Source: Hymenobacter lapidiphilus
GTDB lineage: Bacteria; Bacteroidota; Bacteroidia; Cytophagales; Hymenobacteraceae
NCBI RefSeq assembly: GCF_013377885.1
Contig: NZ_JABKAU010000026.1
Span: 1 to 64,000, forward strand
Direction: 5' to 3'
Length of the DNA stretch: 64,000 nt
In this document: positions 1 through 8,796 of the stretch, in pieces
How positions within the stretch are numbered: position 1 is the first letter of the stretch
How the letters are laid out: each line of letters opens with the position of its first letter
The notes under the pieces: generated by a model
Seen by the model: the letters and a program-made list of their open reading frames with translations, nothing else
Told to the model about the DNA's origin: nothing
Database searches by the model: none
Program-made: the position numbers and the translations under genes

Positions 1-431
1 ATTGAGTAAACTGCTAGCAGCTGCCCAGCACCAGGTGCTCGTAGGCCCTTGCGGGGCTGGAGGAGTCTAAGAAACTCGTCTACGATTCAAAGTTTACGAA
101 ACGCGCCGAGGGGATGAGTTTCGTAAACTCGAAACAGACGCCTTTCCCGGGCGTGAGCAAACAGGATTTTGGGCGCATTAGGAAAGAGCGAATAGTCCCG
201 ACCTCATCTGGGTTGTGTCCTTTCACATAATTCATCTTATAATCCCGACCTTGGAAAAGTGATAGTTTTAAATTTGTTACTAGTCCCCTTTTAACATAGC
301 ATTTTATCGGAATATTTTTTTATAGGAGCAAACTTCTAACTACCAGCTCGGGAGACAAGCAACCTTATTACCTGCGACGAATCCTTATCATCAATTAATC
401 ACTCGACCTAGCTCTCAGTAGCCTTTTCCGC
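1..431. other. Intergenic stretch before the protease-like gene
   Basis: No convincing gene is visible. A short open frame ending near base 68 could be the tail of a gene lying outside the window, but it is too short to name. The stretch holds one clear inverted repeat (91-129), and the 150 bases before the ATG at 432 are AT-rich, as expected for a promoter. No convincing Bacteroidota -33/-7 pair was identified. Confidence 0.5.
91..129. repeat. 12 bp perfect inverted repeat
   Basis: AGTTTACGAAAC at 91-102 is mirrored by GTTTCGTAAACT at 118-129 with a 15-base spacer. No run of T follows, so it is not a typical intrinsic terminator. It could be an operator, a stem-loop after an upstream gene or a fragment of a mobile element end. 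Confidence 0.5.
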
Positions 432-1373
432 ATGAAGAAATTATTACTGCTGCTTGTTCTTCTGGTAAGTGGGACCGCTCAGGCCCAACAGCCGCTGGGG
501 GTGCCCGCTCTAGATCAGCTCGTGACGGCTCTCAACACTAAGTCTGTAGCGCCCCTTCAACCTTACCTGACGCCCGAAACCCGCATCGGTACTCTACCCG
601 CCGCTTATACGGGCCAGGTATTGGCTCAAGTGTTAGCACAGGGCGCACCGGTTGAGAGCAGCCGCCTAGTGAGCCAGACGCCGGAAGGGGGCAACATGCG
701 CTACGTGTGCGCCTTTACCCATAGAGGGAAATTGGTGCCAAAAGAAGTTGATATGCTGCTCTCGCCGGAGGGCAAATTTCTGGAACTTAACTTGGTAAAA
801 GCGGAAGCCAAGCGGATTGACACTCGCTTTGGTCCCCAGGACTTGACAACTCCGCCTAGTGTTGAGGCACCCATGCGGTTAGTCGGTGGGCTTATCGTTG
901 TGGAAGCTGAAGTAAATGGCCGGCGTGGGGCCTTTGTGTTGGATTCGGGGGCCCCGTCGCTACTGCTCAACCAACGGGAGTTCGCGGCGCCTGGTAGTCA
1001 GGCTACTCTCTCGGTGGGCGGCCCGCAGGGGGTTAATGGTACGGTAGGTGGGGCCTCATACTGCGCCGTTCAGCGCTTTGACTGGGCCGGCATCAGTTTC
1101 CAGAATAAGGAGACGTTAACGCTTGACTTGGCTAAGATCGAGCAGAAGCTAGGCGGCACCGTGCTATTGGGCATCATCGGCCAAAACCTACTCAGCCAGT
1201 ACGCCCTCACACTAGATTACCGCGCCGGCCGGGTGCAGTTGCGCAAGCCGGGCACTCCTGATACCACCGTCGCCCAGCCTCTCTTGCGCTTGCCGTTCAC
1301 GCTACGCGGGCATCTGCCAGTGATAGAAGCCATGGCGGGGTTCTCGTTACAACGGGGCGAAAAATTACGCTAA
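432..1373 (+). CDS. Retropepsin-like aspartyl protease family protein, 3' end cut by Tn3
   Basis: The product is 313 aa and starts with a clear signal peptide (MKKLLLLLVLLVSGTAQA), so it is exported. Residues about 25-125 form a small alpha+beta domain. A retropepsin-like domain follows, with the Asp-Ser-Gly active-site type motif in AFVLDSGAPSLLLN near residue 173. Periplasmic proteins of this family usually carry a second DTG-containing half. Here the frame enters what looks like the start of that second half (HLPVIEAM, about residue 300) and then runs into the terminal inverted repeat of the Tn3 element at 1337. The last dozen residues are encoded by the transposon end. The protein is therefore probably truncated. 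The family call rests on the DSG motif and the flanking hydrophobic pattern. Confidence 0.6.
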   Translation: MKKLLLLLVLLVSGTAQAQQPLGVPALDQLVTALNTKSVAPLQPYLTPETRIGTLPAAYTGQVLAQVLAQGAPVESSRLVSQTPEGGNMRYVCAFTHRGKLVPKEVDMLLSPEGKFLELNLVKAEAKRIDTRFGPQDLTTPPSVEAPMRLVGGLIVVEAEVNGRRGAFVLDSGAPSLLLNQREFAAPGSQATLSVGGPQGVNGTVGGASYCAVQRFDWAGISFQNKETLTLDLAKIEQKLGGTVLLGIIGQNLLSQYALTLDYRAGRVQLRKPGTPDTTVAQPLLRLPFTLRGHLPVIEAMAGFSLQRGEKLR

Positions 1374-1374
1374 G
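1337..1374. repeat. Tn3-type terminal inverted repeat (left end)
   Basis: The 38 bases start with GGGG and end with GCGAAAAATTACGCTAAG. That matches the general plan of Tn3 ends (GGGG...ACGAAAA..TCACGTTAAG). The tnpA stop codon at 1370-1372 lies inside this repeat, which is common in Tn3 elements. No partner repeat was seen near 5.3 kb. Confidence 0.75.
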
Positions 1375-3040
1375 CCATTGCAGCCGTCGGCGCGACCGCC
1401 TGTCCTGGTTGGCGCAAGGGGCGTAAGCCGTTGCGGAGCAAGGTTTCCTGCTCGGCGAAGGTGTATTTGCCCAGCCGGTTGATGTGCTCGAAGCGGGCGG
1501 GGGAAAGATGGACCAAGTCCTCGTCGTGCACGGGATAGCCTTCGGCCCGCAGCTGCGCAATCACTTCCTGCATGTACACGGTGTTCCAGACGACCACGGC
1601 GTTGGTGAGCAGATTCAGGCAGCCCACCACTTCTTGTTGGGCTTCTTCCTGTTTGCGGCGCAGTACCCCGTCGCCCCCGAACCAGAGCCAGCTGCGCAGC
1701 GCGTGCAACTGCTCGCCTTTGTTGAGCTGCGTGTTGATTTTGCGGCGCAGGGGCTGGTGCAAGAGGTAGCGCAGGATGAAAATGGTTTTCACCAGCCGGC
1801 CGTATTCCTGCAAGCCGTAGGTCAATTGATGCTGCCGGGGATAAGCTTGAAGCTTACGGATGAAGAGCGAAGCCGTCACGTAGCCCCGCTTCAGGGAGCC
1901 GGCGACGCGCACCAAGTCTTCCCAGTGGCGGGCCAGGTAGTCGGGATTTACCTGCCCGGTAAATTTAAGGGGTGGGTAGGCCACGTCCAGACCCTTGACT
2001 TTGCTCAGCTTCTGGTCGGCAATGTCGCGCAGGCGGGGCGTGAACTCCAGGCCCAGCAAGTCGAAGAGGGCAAACACCAGGTCGGTGTAGCCGGCCGTGT
2101 CGGTGGTGTGCTCCAGGATTTCGAGCTCCGTTTCGTTGCCCAGGATTTCGTCCAGCACATACGTGGCATCGCGCTCGGTAGCGGCGATGACCCGGCTGCC
2201 GAACTGGGCGTATTGGTCGGCCGTGTGGGTGTAAAATGTGACGCCGCGGCCGTAGCCGAAGTACTTGGGCAGGGCCCGGGCGTTGTGCACGGCCCCGGAG
2301 ACAGGAAAACGCTGGCCGTCGGACGAGGATAAGGTGCCGTTGCCCCAAAAGGCTGCCAGCCACTGCCGGTGCTGGTAATTGACCAGCTGGGTGGTCGCCG
2401 GCCGTAGCGTTTCCTCCCGCAGGCAGCTGCGGGCCGTCCACCACAGCGCCTGGTAGTCGAGGCCGGTGCTCTGGGCCATGTCGGTGAGTGGAATCGTGCA
2501 GCCCAGGGCCAGTAGGCTGGCGTAGCGCAACGTGGCGTGCTGCACCTGGCGCGGGGCTTGGCCCTCCAGCGGCCGCAACTGGGGCGCAAACTGGGTCCAG
2601 CCGTCCACTTCCACCAGCAGGTCGGTGAGCTCGACGCGGGGCAGGCGGCGCGTGATTTCCTCCTGCAAGGCCCTGACCGAAGCCGGTAACTCTTCGGCCT
2701 GCAGGCGGGGCACGACCAGGCGGCCGGCGGCCTCGTCAAGGTAACTCCCGTGGCCGCTGCCGAGCAGGGCCTCGACCTGGGGCAGGAGCTCTTGTAACTC
2801 GGCGATGCGCTGGGCAATCCGCTCCACGGGCTGGGCGGGTAAATTGAGTTGCTGGCAGGCATCGGCCCGCACGGCCGCCCATTCGTTGGCCGGGAGCAGG
2901 TAGCTTTCCAAGGGGGCGTACTGACGCGAGTCGGGTAAGTACACGTCCCCCGAGCGCAACCGCTCCCGGAGCGTTGTGAGCACGCCCAACTCGTATGCTT
3001 GGCGGTGGCCACCGGCCGTCGCCGTTTCGGCAGCCCACAC
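1370..3040 (-). pseudogene. tnpA: Tn3 family transposase TnpA, C-terminal part
   Basis: This 556 aa segment is the catalytic C-terminal half of a Tn3 transposase (DDE_Tnp_Tn3). Diagnostic stretches are RDIADQKLSKVKGLD, QLNKGEQLHALRSWLWF, CLNLLTNAVVVWNTVYM and the terminal HINRLGKYTF. The codon before its apparent GTG start continues upstream as ...K-F-V-W, so it has no start of its own and is the continuation of the frame at 3908-5275. It is separated from that part by the IS5 insertion at 3048-3926. As it stands the transposase is inactive, unless the IS excises precisely. Confidence 0.85.
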
Positions 3041-3047
3041 GAACTTA

Positions 3048-3926
3048 GAGCGTGTTTGGGAATTGGCTAGGGCAAAAAGAAACGAGCCAGTAAGTTGCGA
3101 CGGGAGTTCCTAGGCTCCGATTCGCATTATGGTTGACGGCTATCAACCCCTTACTGACTCGCAGTGGCAAGTTATTGCGCCGCTGCTACCGCTGCAACGT
3201 AAGCGGCACTTGTGTTTGCGCCAAGTCGTTGATGCCTTGCGCTACATATGTCGCACGGGCTGCCAATGGCGCAGCCTGCCGGCTTGTTTTCCGCCCTGGT
3301 CGGCGGTGTACTACTATTTTGCCCGTTGGCAAAGCACCGGCATGCTGCACCGATTGAATGAGGCCAGCAACCGCGCTGACCGGCTGGCGAGTAAGCGTTT
3401 GCCCACCCCGTCGCTAGCCCTGGTCGACGCGCAAAGCGTCAAGTTGGCCCCGCGCCTGGGCCAGCAGCGGGGCCTCGACGCCCACAAGCGTGTCAACGGG
3501 CGCAAACGGCAGGTGCTCTGCGACACGGGCGGGCGCATCTGGTGCGTGCATGTGCACGCGGCCAACGGCCACGACAGCCGGGCAGCGGTGCCCCTACTAC
3601 CCCGCCCCACGCAGCTGCGCCCCGCCTGGGCCAGCCGGTTACGCAGGGTGCTGACCGACAAAGCCTACGGTGGCCAATTCGCGCAGCACGTGCAGGAGCT
3701 GGGCTGGCAGCATCACGTGGCCAGTCGGCCGCCTAGTGCCACGCGTGGGTTTGTCCCAGTGGCCCAGCGCTGGGTCGTGGAGCGTACCTTCGCCTGGCTC
3801 AATTGCTTTCGCCGGCTCGCCATGGATTACGAGCGCACAACGGCCAGCCATGCTGCGTGGCTGCTGGTCGCCAACTTGACCATGACCTTGCGCCGAGCAA
3901 CAGCCAACTAATTCCCAAACACGCTC
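3048..3926 (+). mobile_element. IS5-family insertion sequence (879 bp) inside Tn3 tnpA
   Basis: Perfect 17 bp terminal repeats, GAGCGTGTTTGGGAATT, lie at 3048-3064 and inverted at 3910-3926. They are flanked by a 3 bp target duplication TTA (3045-3047 and 3927-3929). The element holds one transposase gene and appears complete. The perfect ends and duplication suggest a recent insertion. Confidence 0.9.
3129..3911 (+). CDS. IS5 family transposase
   Basis: The 260 aa protein has the usual length for short IS5-group transposases. The N-terminal DUF4096-like segment contains LTDSQWQVIAPLLP and CRTGCQWRSLP. The DDE catalytic fold follows: SLALVDAQSVK holds the first Asp, LTDKAYGG the second, and WVVERTFAWL the catalytic Glu. 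The stop codon overlaps the right terminal repeat. The start ATG lies 81 bases inside the left end. All catalytic motifs are intact, so it is probably functional. Confidence 0.9.
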   Translation: MVDGYQPLTDSQWQVIAPLLPLQRKRHLCLRQVVDALRYICRTGCQWRSLPACFPPWSAVYYYFARWQSTGMLHRLNEASNRADRLASKRLPTPSLALVDAQSVKLAPRLGQQRGLDAHKRVNGRKRQVLCDTGGRIWCVHVHAANGHDSRAAVPLLPRPTQLRPAWASRLRRVLTDKAYGGQFAQHVQELGWQHHVASRPPSATRGFVPVAQRWVVERTFAWLNCFRRLAMDYERTTASHAAWLLVANLTMTLRRATAN

Positions 3927-5275
3927 TTAGTCCAGGTAGGTGTTAGAAAGGCTTGCGGCACGTCTTCGGGCAGCTTGCGCCGCTTTCCGGCTTGCAAGTC
4001 GGCCACCAGCGCAAGCGCTTGGGCGAAATCGTCGCCCTGGTAGGCGTGGGCAAAGTGGAGCTGCGCGAGCAGCTGGCCGGAAAACTGCTTGACGCTGGTG
4101 TAGCGTTCGGCGAGGAAGGCCAGATGGGAATGGCGGCTGGGCTGCAACAGGGCCTGGCTCACTTCCAGGGCTGTGAGCAGGGCCTCGCGGGAGAGGGTTT
4201 TGTAAATCATGGCCCGTAGGTCCGGCCCCGGTACGTCCTCTTCGTCCACGACCAGGCGGGCCGCTTCGCCCAGGGTCAGCAGGGCCTGGTCTTTGGCGGC
4301 GGCCATGCGCTGCTGGTAGGCGTCGAGGTCGCGGCGCGCTTTGGCGGTGGCCCCTTCCCAGTACTGGTCAAATAACTCGACAACGGCGTCGGTCAGTGCC
4401 AGCAGGCTCTCGCGCAAAAAGGCCACCAAGGCGGGGTAGCGCTTTTCCGGGCTCAGGCGCTGTAAATAGCTGTTACGCCGCGCCCGTACCAAGCGGGCCA
4501 GGCGCTTTTGCCGGTTGATGTGCAGGCCGCTGGTGTCCCAGGCCGGCACCCCCAGCTGCTGGAGAAAGGCTAGTTTTGCCAGCGCCTGCGTCAGGGCGAG
4601 GGGGCTGGCCGTGGTTGCGGCCTGGCACAGCCAGCGGTGCCGGGTGCGGGCGGCGGGGGTGTCGTCGGGCACCAGCAGCGCGTCGAGCGTGGCCAACAGA
4701 CCGGGTTGGTCGAGCAGCGGGCGTAGGCGGCGGAACGATTCGCGGTGCGCCTGCTCGGCCAGGCTGCCCACCAGCCGTTCCAGCGTGCCGATGGCCGGGC
4801 GCAGCAACCGGTGCTGGCGCAGCTTTTGGCAGGCCAGGTCCAGCAAGAGCCGCTCGTTGTCGTGTTCGAGGGCCCGCTCCAACAGCCACGGTTCCAGCCA
4901 CCCTTGTTCCAGGGGCGTCCACTTGCTCCAGCCCAGGTGCTTGAGGGCCGCCTGCAGGTGGGCCGTGCGCGTGGCCTCCCGGCTGCCGTACCCGACCAGG
5001 TCCACGAACGCGCCGTCGGCGAGCTGCCCGGCCACGAAGGTCCGCAGCTCCGCGGGCACGTGCATCGCCCACTCATCGGGCAGGTAGCCCAGGTAGCGCA
5101 ACAGGCCCAGGTGCAGGGCCACCCCCAGCCGGCTCGTGGCCCCGCGAAAGGTGGCCACAAAGTCCCGGTCCGCTTCGCTCAGGTGAAAGTGCTGGCGCAG
5201 GTCGCGCTCGGCGATGGTGGCCGGCATGCGCTGGTAGCGTTGGCGCTCGGCTTGGGTAAGAAAATCAACAGGCAT
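3908..5275 (-). pseudogene. tnpA: Tn3 family transposase TnpA, N-terminal part
   Basis: This is the DUF4158-type N-terminal half of a Tn3 transposase, about 455 aa, starting MPVDFLTQAERQRYQ. A TTG four codons upstream (5287) is an alternative start. Typical features are FRGATSRLGVALHLGLLRYLGY and the Arg/Lys-rich DNA-binding stretch INRQKRLARLVRARR. The frame ends ...LTPTWTK followed by a few residues coded by the IS5 end. Joining TWT-K to F-V-W-A-A-E of the C-terminal part after removing the IS and one target copy gives an uninterrupted protein of about 1,010 aa, normal for the family. Confidence 0.85.
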
Positions 5276-5618
5276 GTGAGATGGCAACTCGTCGCGGTAC
5301 TACGGCGCATGCTCTTTTACTTCGGGGCACTTCCGTTCCGGACTTTCAATGAGGGTCCAATCGTGCCCATGCGTTGCCGAATTAGACTACGCGGGAGAAG
5401 TTTTTGTCGCTTTACCGCGCCGTCTATACAATTGTGGGGTCGTGAGCCAGTGTTTGAGCCGGGGCACCGCCCCAAAACCCATGCAGGGCACCAGCAGGCT
5501 GGTGACAATCAGGCCGGGCCGCCTAGCCGCTACCGCCGGTGGACCCAGCGATTAGCACTATTTTGTCCGCGAACGTAGGCAGGCGTATTCGCTCGAAAAG
5601 GGCGAAGGAAGCGGGCGG
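5276..5618. other. Junction region between Tn3 remnant and crotonase gene
   Basis: No intact gene is present. The stretch holds one copy of a 55 bp repeat (5371-5425) that recurs inverted at 50217-50271. A minus-strand open frame between about 5440 and 5530 reads like the hydrophobic tail of a membrane protein (SLLVPCMGFGAVPRLKHW), but it has no start and may be a gene remnant. No partner of the Tn3 terminal repeat was found here. Confidence 0.45.
5371..5425 (-). repeat. Dispersed 55 bp repeat, copy A
   Basis: Read on the minus strand it contains GGCGCGGTAAAGCGACAAAA, then TTCTCCCGC and CTAATTCGGCAACGC. The same blocks in the same order and spacing occur on the plus strand at 50217-50271, with a few mismatches confined mainly to a five-base spacer. 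It may be the end of an insertion sequence. No gene is associated with either copy. Confidence 0.7.
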
Positions 5619-6425
5619 CTACAATGCTTTTTGCACGAAGACGTCGTTGACGGTGATGCCTTCTAGGGCCATGCCGTGGCCGAGCTGCTCGGTGAACTTG
5701 CGGCGCAGCTCCCAGTTGAGGGCCTGCCGGGTGTAGCGCAGGGTAAGGGGCGGCAGCTGGCTAAGGTCCTGGGCGATGGCCCGGGCCCGGGCCAGGAGCG
5801 CCTCGTGGCTCGGCAGCACCTCGGCCACGATGCCCCACTCCAGCAGCTGCTGGGCCGTGAACTGCTGCTGGAGCCACAGGTAGTGCTTGATGCGCACGGG
5901 CCCCAGCAGCTCCTGCCAGATGACCTGCACGCCGTCGCCGGGCACGATGCGGCCGGGCAGGTGCCCGGCGTCGCGGAACAGCACGTTGTCGGTCGCCAGC
6001 AGCACGTCGCAGAGCAGGGCCAGCTCGTTGTGAAACAAGACGGGGCCGTTCAGGGCCGCGATGATGGGCACCTCGAGTTCGAGGTGACGCAGCCCCAACA
6101 GCTTGCACCGGGAGTAGTACTCATCGAATCCTTCGGGCGTGCCGCTCTCGGCCGGGTTGCCCAGGTCGGCCCCGCCGATGAACGCGTCGCCGGTTCCGGT
6201 CAGAATCAGCACCCGGTTCTCGCGGTCGGCCCCGATGTGGTAGAATAGGGACAACAAATCCTCGTACACCGACAGCGCAAAAATGAGCGGCCCGCCATCG
6301 GAATGAAGTTGCGCGGTGAGGATGCCGTTGTCCGTGCGCGAAAGGCGCACGTGGCGGTAGCGGTGCTGGTACTCGGCGAGCGTAACCCGGCTGCTGCGGG
6401 CGTGCGGGGAATCGGCAGACGACAT
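5619..6425 (-). CDS. Crotonase-superfamily protein resembling 6-oxocamphor hydrolase
   Basis: The 268 aa protein has the crotonase fold signature (RVLILTGTGDAFIGG, PIIAALNGPV). It aligns by eye better with 6-oxocamphor hydrolase than with enoyl-CoA hydratases. His132 (NGPVLFHNE), His155 and Asp164 (AGHLPGRIVPGDG) and Glu255 (MALEGI) fall where that beta-diketone hydrolase has His122, His145, Asp154 and Glu244. The CoA-hydratase glutamate pair is not apparent. A retro-Claisen cleavage of a cyclic 1,3-diketone is therefore a better guess than beta-oxidation. It is the last gene of the minus-strand cluster. The homology comparison is from memory and should be checked. Confidence 0.75.
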   Translation of the reverse strand: MSSADSPHARSSRVTLAEYQHRYRHVRLSRTDNGILTAQLHSDGGPLIFALSVYEDLLSLFYHIGADRENRVLILTGTGDAFIGGADLGNPAESGTPEGFDEYYSRCKLLGLRHLELEVPIIAALNGPVLFHNELALLCDVLLATDNVLFRDAGHLPGRIVPGDGVQVIWQELLGPVRIKHYLWLQQQFTAQQLLEWGIVAEVLPSHEALLARARAIAQDLSQLPPLTLRYTRQALNWELRRKFTEQLGHGMALEGITVNDVFVQKAL

Positions 6426-6501
6426 GGGGGACAGCGAAGAAGTGAAAAGAAAAAGGAGACGGGAGAACAGCTTCCGCCGGCCGCAACGGGACCCGGCCGG
6501 C

Positions 6502-6756
6502 CTAGGGGTAGTGGATTTCCAACGGCTTCACGGCCAGCTGCATGTGCGGAAAAAAGGGCAGGGTGGCGAGGACGGCCGCGGCGGCCTGCTCCGTGGGCGC
6601 CCGCACCACGAGCCAGCCGCGCGAGCGGTCCGTGGCCAGCAGGACCTGCTCCAGGTGCGGGCCCGCCAGCAGGTGTTGCGCCTGGGCGCGTTCCGCCGGC
6701 GCCTTTGCGGGGTCCGGGAGGGTTTTCCAGGTGAAGGCAAACAGGTAGCGTTCCAT
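6502..6756 (-). CDS. Small ferredoxin-fold protein (YCII/muconolactone-isomerase-like)
   Basis: The start MERYLFAFTWK is chosen because the longer frame upstream is low-complexity and unlike any known N-terminus. The resulting 84 aa protein has an alternating beta-alpha pattern with a central GWLVVRAPTEQAAAAVLATL and ends PLEIHYP. This fits the dimeric alpha-beta barrel superfamily (YCII, muconolactone isomerase). These proteins often assist or carry out small-molecule isomerisation. It sits between an MDR reductase and the crotonase in the same direction, 76 bases before the latter, and is likely cotranscribed. No specific reaction can be assigned. Confidence 0.6.
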   Translation of the reverse strand: MERYLFAFTWKTLPDPAKAPAERAQAQHLLAGPHLEQVLLATDRSRGWLVVRAPTEQAAAAVLATLPFFPHMQLAVKPLEIHYP

Positions 6757-6901
6757 GCGGGCGGGGAAGGGCGGAAAGGCGAAACGGACACGCGGGTGCG
6801 GGGCGCGGCCAGAAAGAGGCAGGGAGGTCGCCGTTTCCAGCGGGCCGAAAAAAAGGCTTTTCGCTCCGCCCAAGCGCCTGGTTGAGTTCAAGCCGAGAAG
6901 G

Positions 6902-7810
6902 CTACCCTGGCGTGGTGAGGACCAGTTTGCCCCGCACGTGCCCTTGCCGACTCAGGTCCAGCGCCTCCGCCGCGGCGCTCAGGGGAAAGGTTTGCTGCAC
7001 GTGTACCCGTAGCTGGCCGGCGTCCAGGAGCTGGCCTATTTGCTGCAGCTGGCTGGCATCGGGCACCACCAGGAAGTTGGCGGCCCGCACGCGGTGCTGC
7101 AGGGCCTGCTGCTCGTTGGCTGCGCCTACGGCGGACACGAAAAACCCGCCTTTTTTCAGCACCGCCCACGACTTGTCGGCCGTGGCCCCACCCACCGTAT
7201 CCACCACCACGTCCACCGCGGGCAGGGCGCGTTCAAACGCGGTGCGGCCGTAATCGATGAACTCGTCCACGCCTAACGCCCGCACGAAGGCTTCGTTGCG
7301 CCCGGAAGCGGTGCCGATGACGTAGGCCCCCTTCCATTTGGCCAGTTGGGCGGCAAACAGGCCCACCCCGCCCGCCGCCGCGTGCACCAGCACCCGCTGC
7401 CCGGCCTGCACGTTGGCGTAGTCAAACAGGGCCTGCCAAGCCGTGGTCGCGGCTACGGGGACCGCCGCCGCCTGCTCGTGCGACAGCGAGCGGGGCTTGC
7501 GGGCCATAAAATCGGCGGGCCCCGTGATGTATTCCGCAAACGTGCCGTCGGCCACCACGCCCAGGCTGCCGTACACCGCGTCCCCGAGCTGGAAGGCGTG
7601 GACGCCTGGCCCCAGGGCGGCCACCACCCCGGAAAAATCGCAGCCGGGGGTTCTCGGCCGGGTGGAGGAGGCGTGGCTGAGCATTTTCCAATCGACCGGA
7701 TTCACGCCGGCCGCCAGCACGTGCACCAGCACCTGCCCCCTGCCCACGGCAGGCATGGCCTTGTCGGCGTAGTGCACCGATTGCGGCCCGGTAGCGAGGA
7801 TGGCTTTCAT
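6902..7810 (-). CDS. Zinc-independent MDR-family NADP-dependent oxidoreductase
   Basis: The 302 aa protein is a medium-chain dehydrogenase/reductase of the quinone-oxidoreductase type. The N-terminal GroES-like domain (residues 1-120) lacks the zinc cysteines. The Rossmann domain contains VLVHAAAGGVGLFAAQLAKW (GxGxxG-type AAGGVG). The C-terminus returns to the substrate domain (GHVRGKLVLT). The ATG at 7808-7810 overlaps the stop of the upstream NmrA-like gene in an ATGA arrangement, which settles the start and implies translational coupling. The likely role is NAD(P)H-dependent reduction of an enone or quinone. Confidence 0.85.
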   Translation of the reverse strand: MKAILATGPQSVHYADKAMPAVGRGQVLVHVLAAGVNPVDWKMLSHASSTRPRTPGCDFSGVVAALGPGVHAFQLGDAVYGSLGVVADGTFAEYITGPADFMARKPRSLSHEQAAAVPVAATTAWQALFDYANVQAGQRVLVHAAAGGVGLFAAQLAKWKGAYVIGTASGRNEAFVRALGVDEFIDYGRTAFERALPAVDVVVDTVGGATADKSWAVLKKGGFFVSAVGAANEQQALQHRVRAANFLVVPDASQLQQIGQLLDAGQLRVHVQQTFPLSAAAEALDLSRQGHVRGKLVLTTPG

Positions 7811-8709
7811 GACCGGGTCAGCAAGGGGGTGGTGGCAAAGGGATTCACGGGTTGGAAGGCCTCGGCGTGTTCCAACAGAAAGGCCCCGAGCTCTTTCGGC
7901 GGGCGCCCCAGCAGGCGGCCCAGGTCGGGGCGCACGCGGTCCACGACGCCCCCGGTCCGAATTTCCTGGTTGAATCCCTGAATGGCTTCCTGCAGCCACC
8001 GGGGCACGCCCGCTTCCTGTAACTGCGCGGCCACCTGCTCGTCGCTGAGCGGTTGAAAGGCAACGCGGCAGCCCAGCAGCAGCGTGAGCAGGTTGGCTAC
8101 CTCGAACCAGGAATAGGCCCGGTTGCCGGTCAGGGCGTAGGTTTTGCCGGCGTGCCCTTCCGTGGTTAGCACCGTAGCCGCCGCATCGGCGACATCGGCG
8201 GCATCCACGAAGGCCTGCCGCCCGTTGCCGGTCGCGGCCCGCAGCAGCTGGTCGTGGCAAATGCTCTGCTGGTGGTCCCGGAACAGGTTTTGCATAAAAG
8301 AGGTGGGGCGCAGGATGGTATACGCCAGGCCCGACTCCGCCAGCTGCCGGTCCGCTTCGGCGTGCCAGCGCGAGAGCCGGATGCGCGGCTGGTCGGCCCC
8401 GCCTTCCGAATGCCGCACGATGTACGGCACCCCGGCGGCGCGGGCCTGCCGGAGCACGGCTTCGGCCACTTCTGCAAACTGCTCCACCACGGGCATGACC
8501 CAGAAGAAGCGGCTCACGCCCTGGAATACCGCCCGGGGAAGCTCACTCGTCGTCATATCGGCTTCGGCCTGCTCAATGCCGAGGGCGTCCCATTCCGGGT
8601 GGGGCGTGGCGGTGCGGGTAAGCACCCGCACCCGGTGGCCGGCGCGAGCGAGCTGCGGGGCAAGCAGGCGCCCGACCACGCCAGTGTTAAGCAACAGGAC
8701 GTTTTTCAT
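7807..8709 (-). CDS. NmrA-like NAD(P)-binding protein
   Basis: This 300 aa atypical short-chain dehydrogenase of the NmrA/SDR_a group begins MKNVLLLNTGVVGRLLAPQL. The usual TGATGxxG nucleotide loop is reduced to NTGVVG. The pattern YTILRPTSFMQNLF and DAADVADAAATVLT is characteristic of the family (NAD(P)H-quinone oxidoreductase 2-like and sugar-nucleotide epimerase-like members). No catalytic YxxxK is evident. It is translationally coupled to the MDR reductase at 6902-7810, so the two may act on the same redox substrate or one may sense the NADP+/NADPH state. Confidence 0.8.
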   Translation of the reverse strand: MKNVLLLNTGVVGRLLAPQLARAGHRVRVLTRTATPHPEWDALGIEQAEADMTTSELPRAVFQGVSRFFWVMPVVEQFAEVAEAVLRQARAAGVPYIVRHSEGGADQPRIRLSRWHAEADRQLAESGLAYTILRPTSFMQNLFRDHQQSICHDQLLRAATGNGRQAFVDAADVADAAATVLTTEGHAGKTYALTGNRAYSWFEVANLLTLLLGCRVAFQPLSDEQVAAQLQEAGVPRWLQEAIQGFNQEIRTGGVVDRVRPDLGRLLGRPPKELGAFLLEHAEAFQPVNPFATTPLLTRS

Positions 8710-8796
8710 GACACGCAGGAAAAAAGATGAGAAAGGAGTTGAGAAGCTTAGCGATGGGGCCGCCTAATTCGCCGGGCCGGGTGGTCCGGCCCGCAT

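Larger units (their letters stand above)
1337..5275 (-). mobile_element. Tn3-family transposon, one recognisable end, tnpA split by IS5
   Basis: The left end is a 38 bp Tn3-type terminal repeat at 1337-1374, directly after the truncated protease gene. A roughly 1,010-codon tnpA reads leftward from 5275 to 1370 but is interrupted by an IS5 element at 3048-3926. No matching right terminal repeat was found upstream of tnpA, and no resolvase gene adjoins it. The right end has therefore probably been lost, and the span given stops at the tnpA start. Removing the IS5 and one TTA copy restores one continuous reading frame. Confidence 0.75.

Noticed and set aside
7811-8260. N-terminal extension of the MDR reductase frame up to 8260
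   Set aside because: It overlaps the NmrA-like gene in another frame and is Arg/Gly-rich noise. The real start is the ATGA overlap at 7807-7810.
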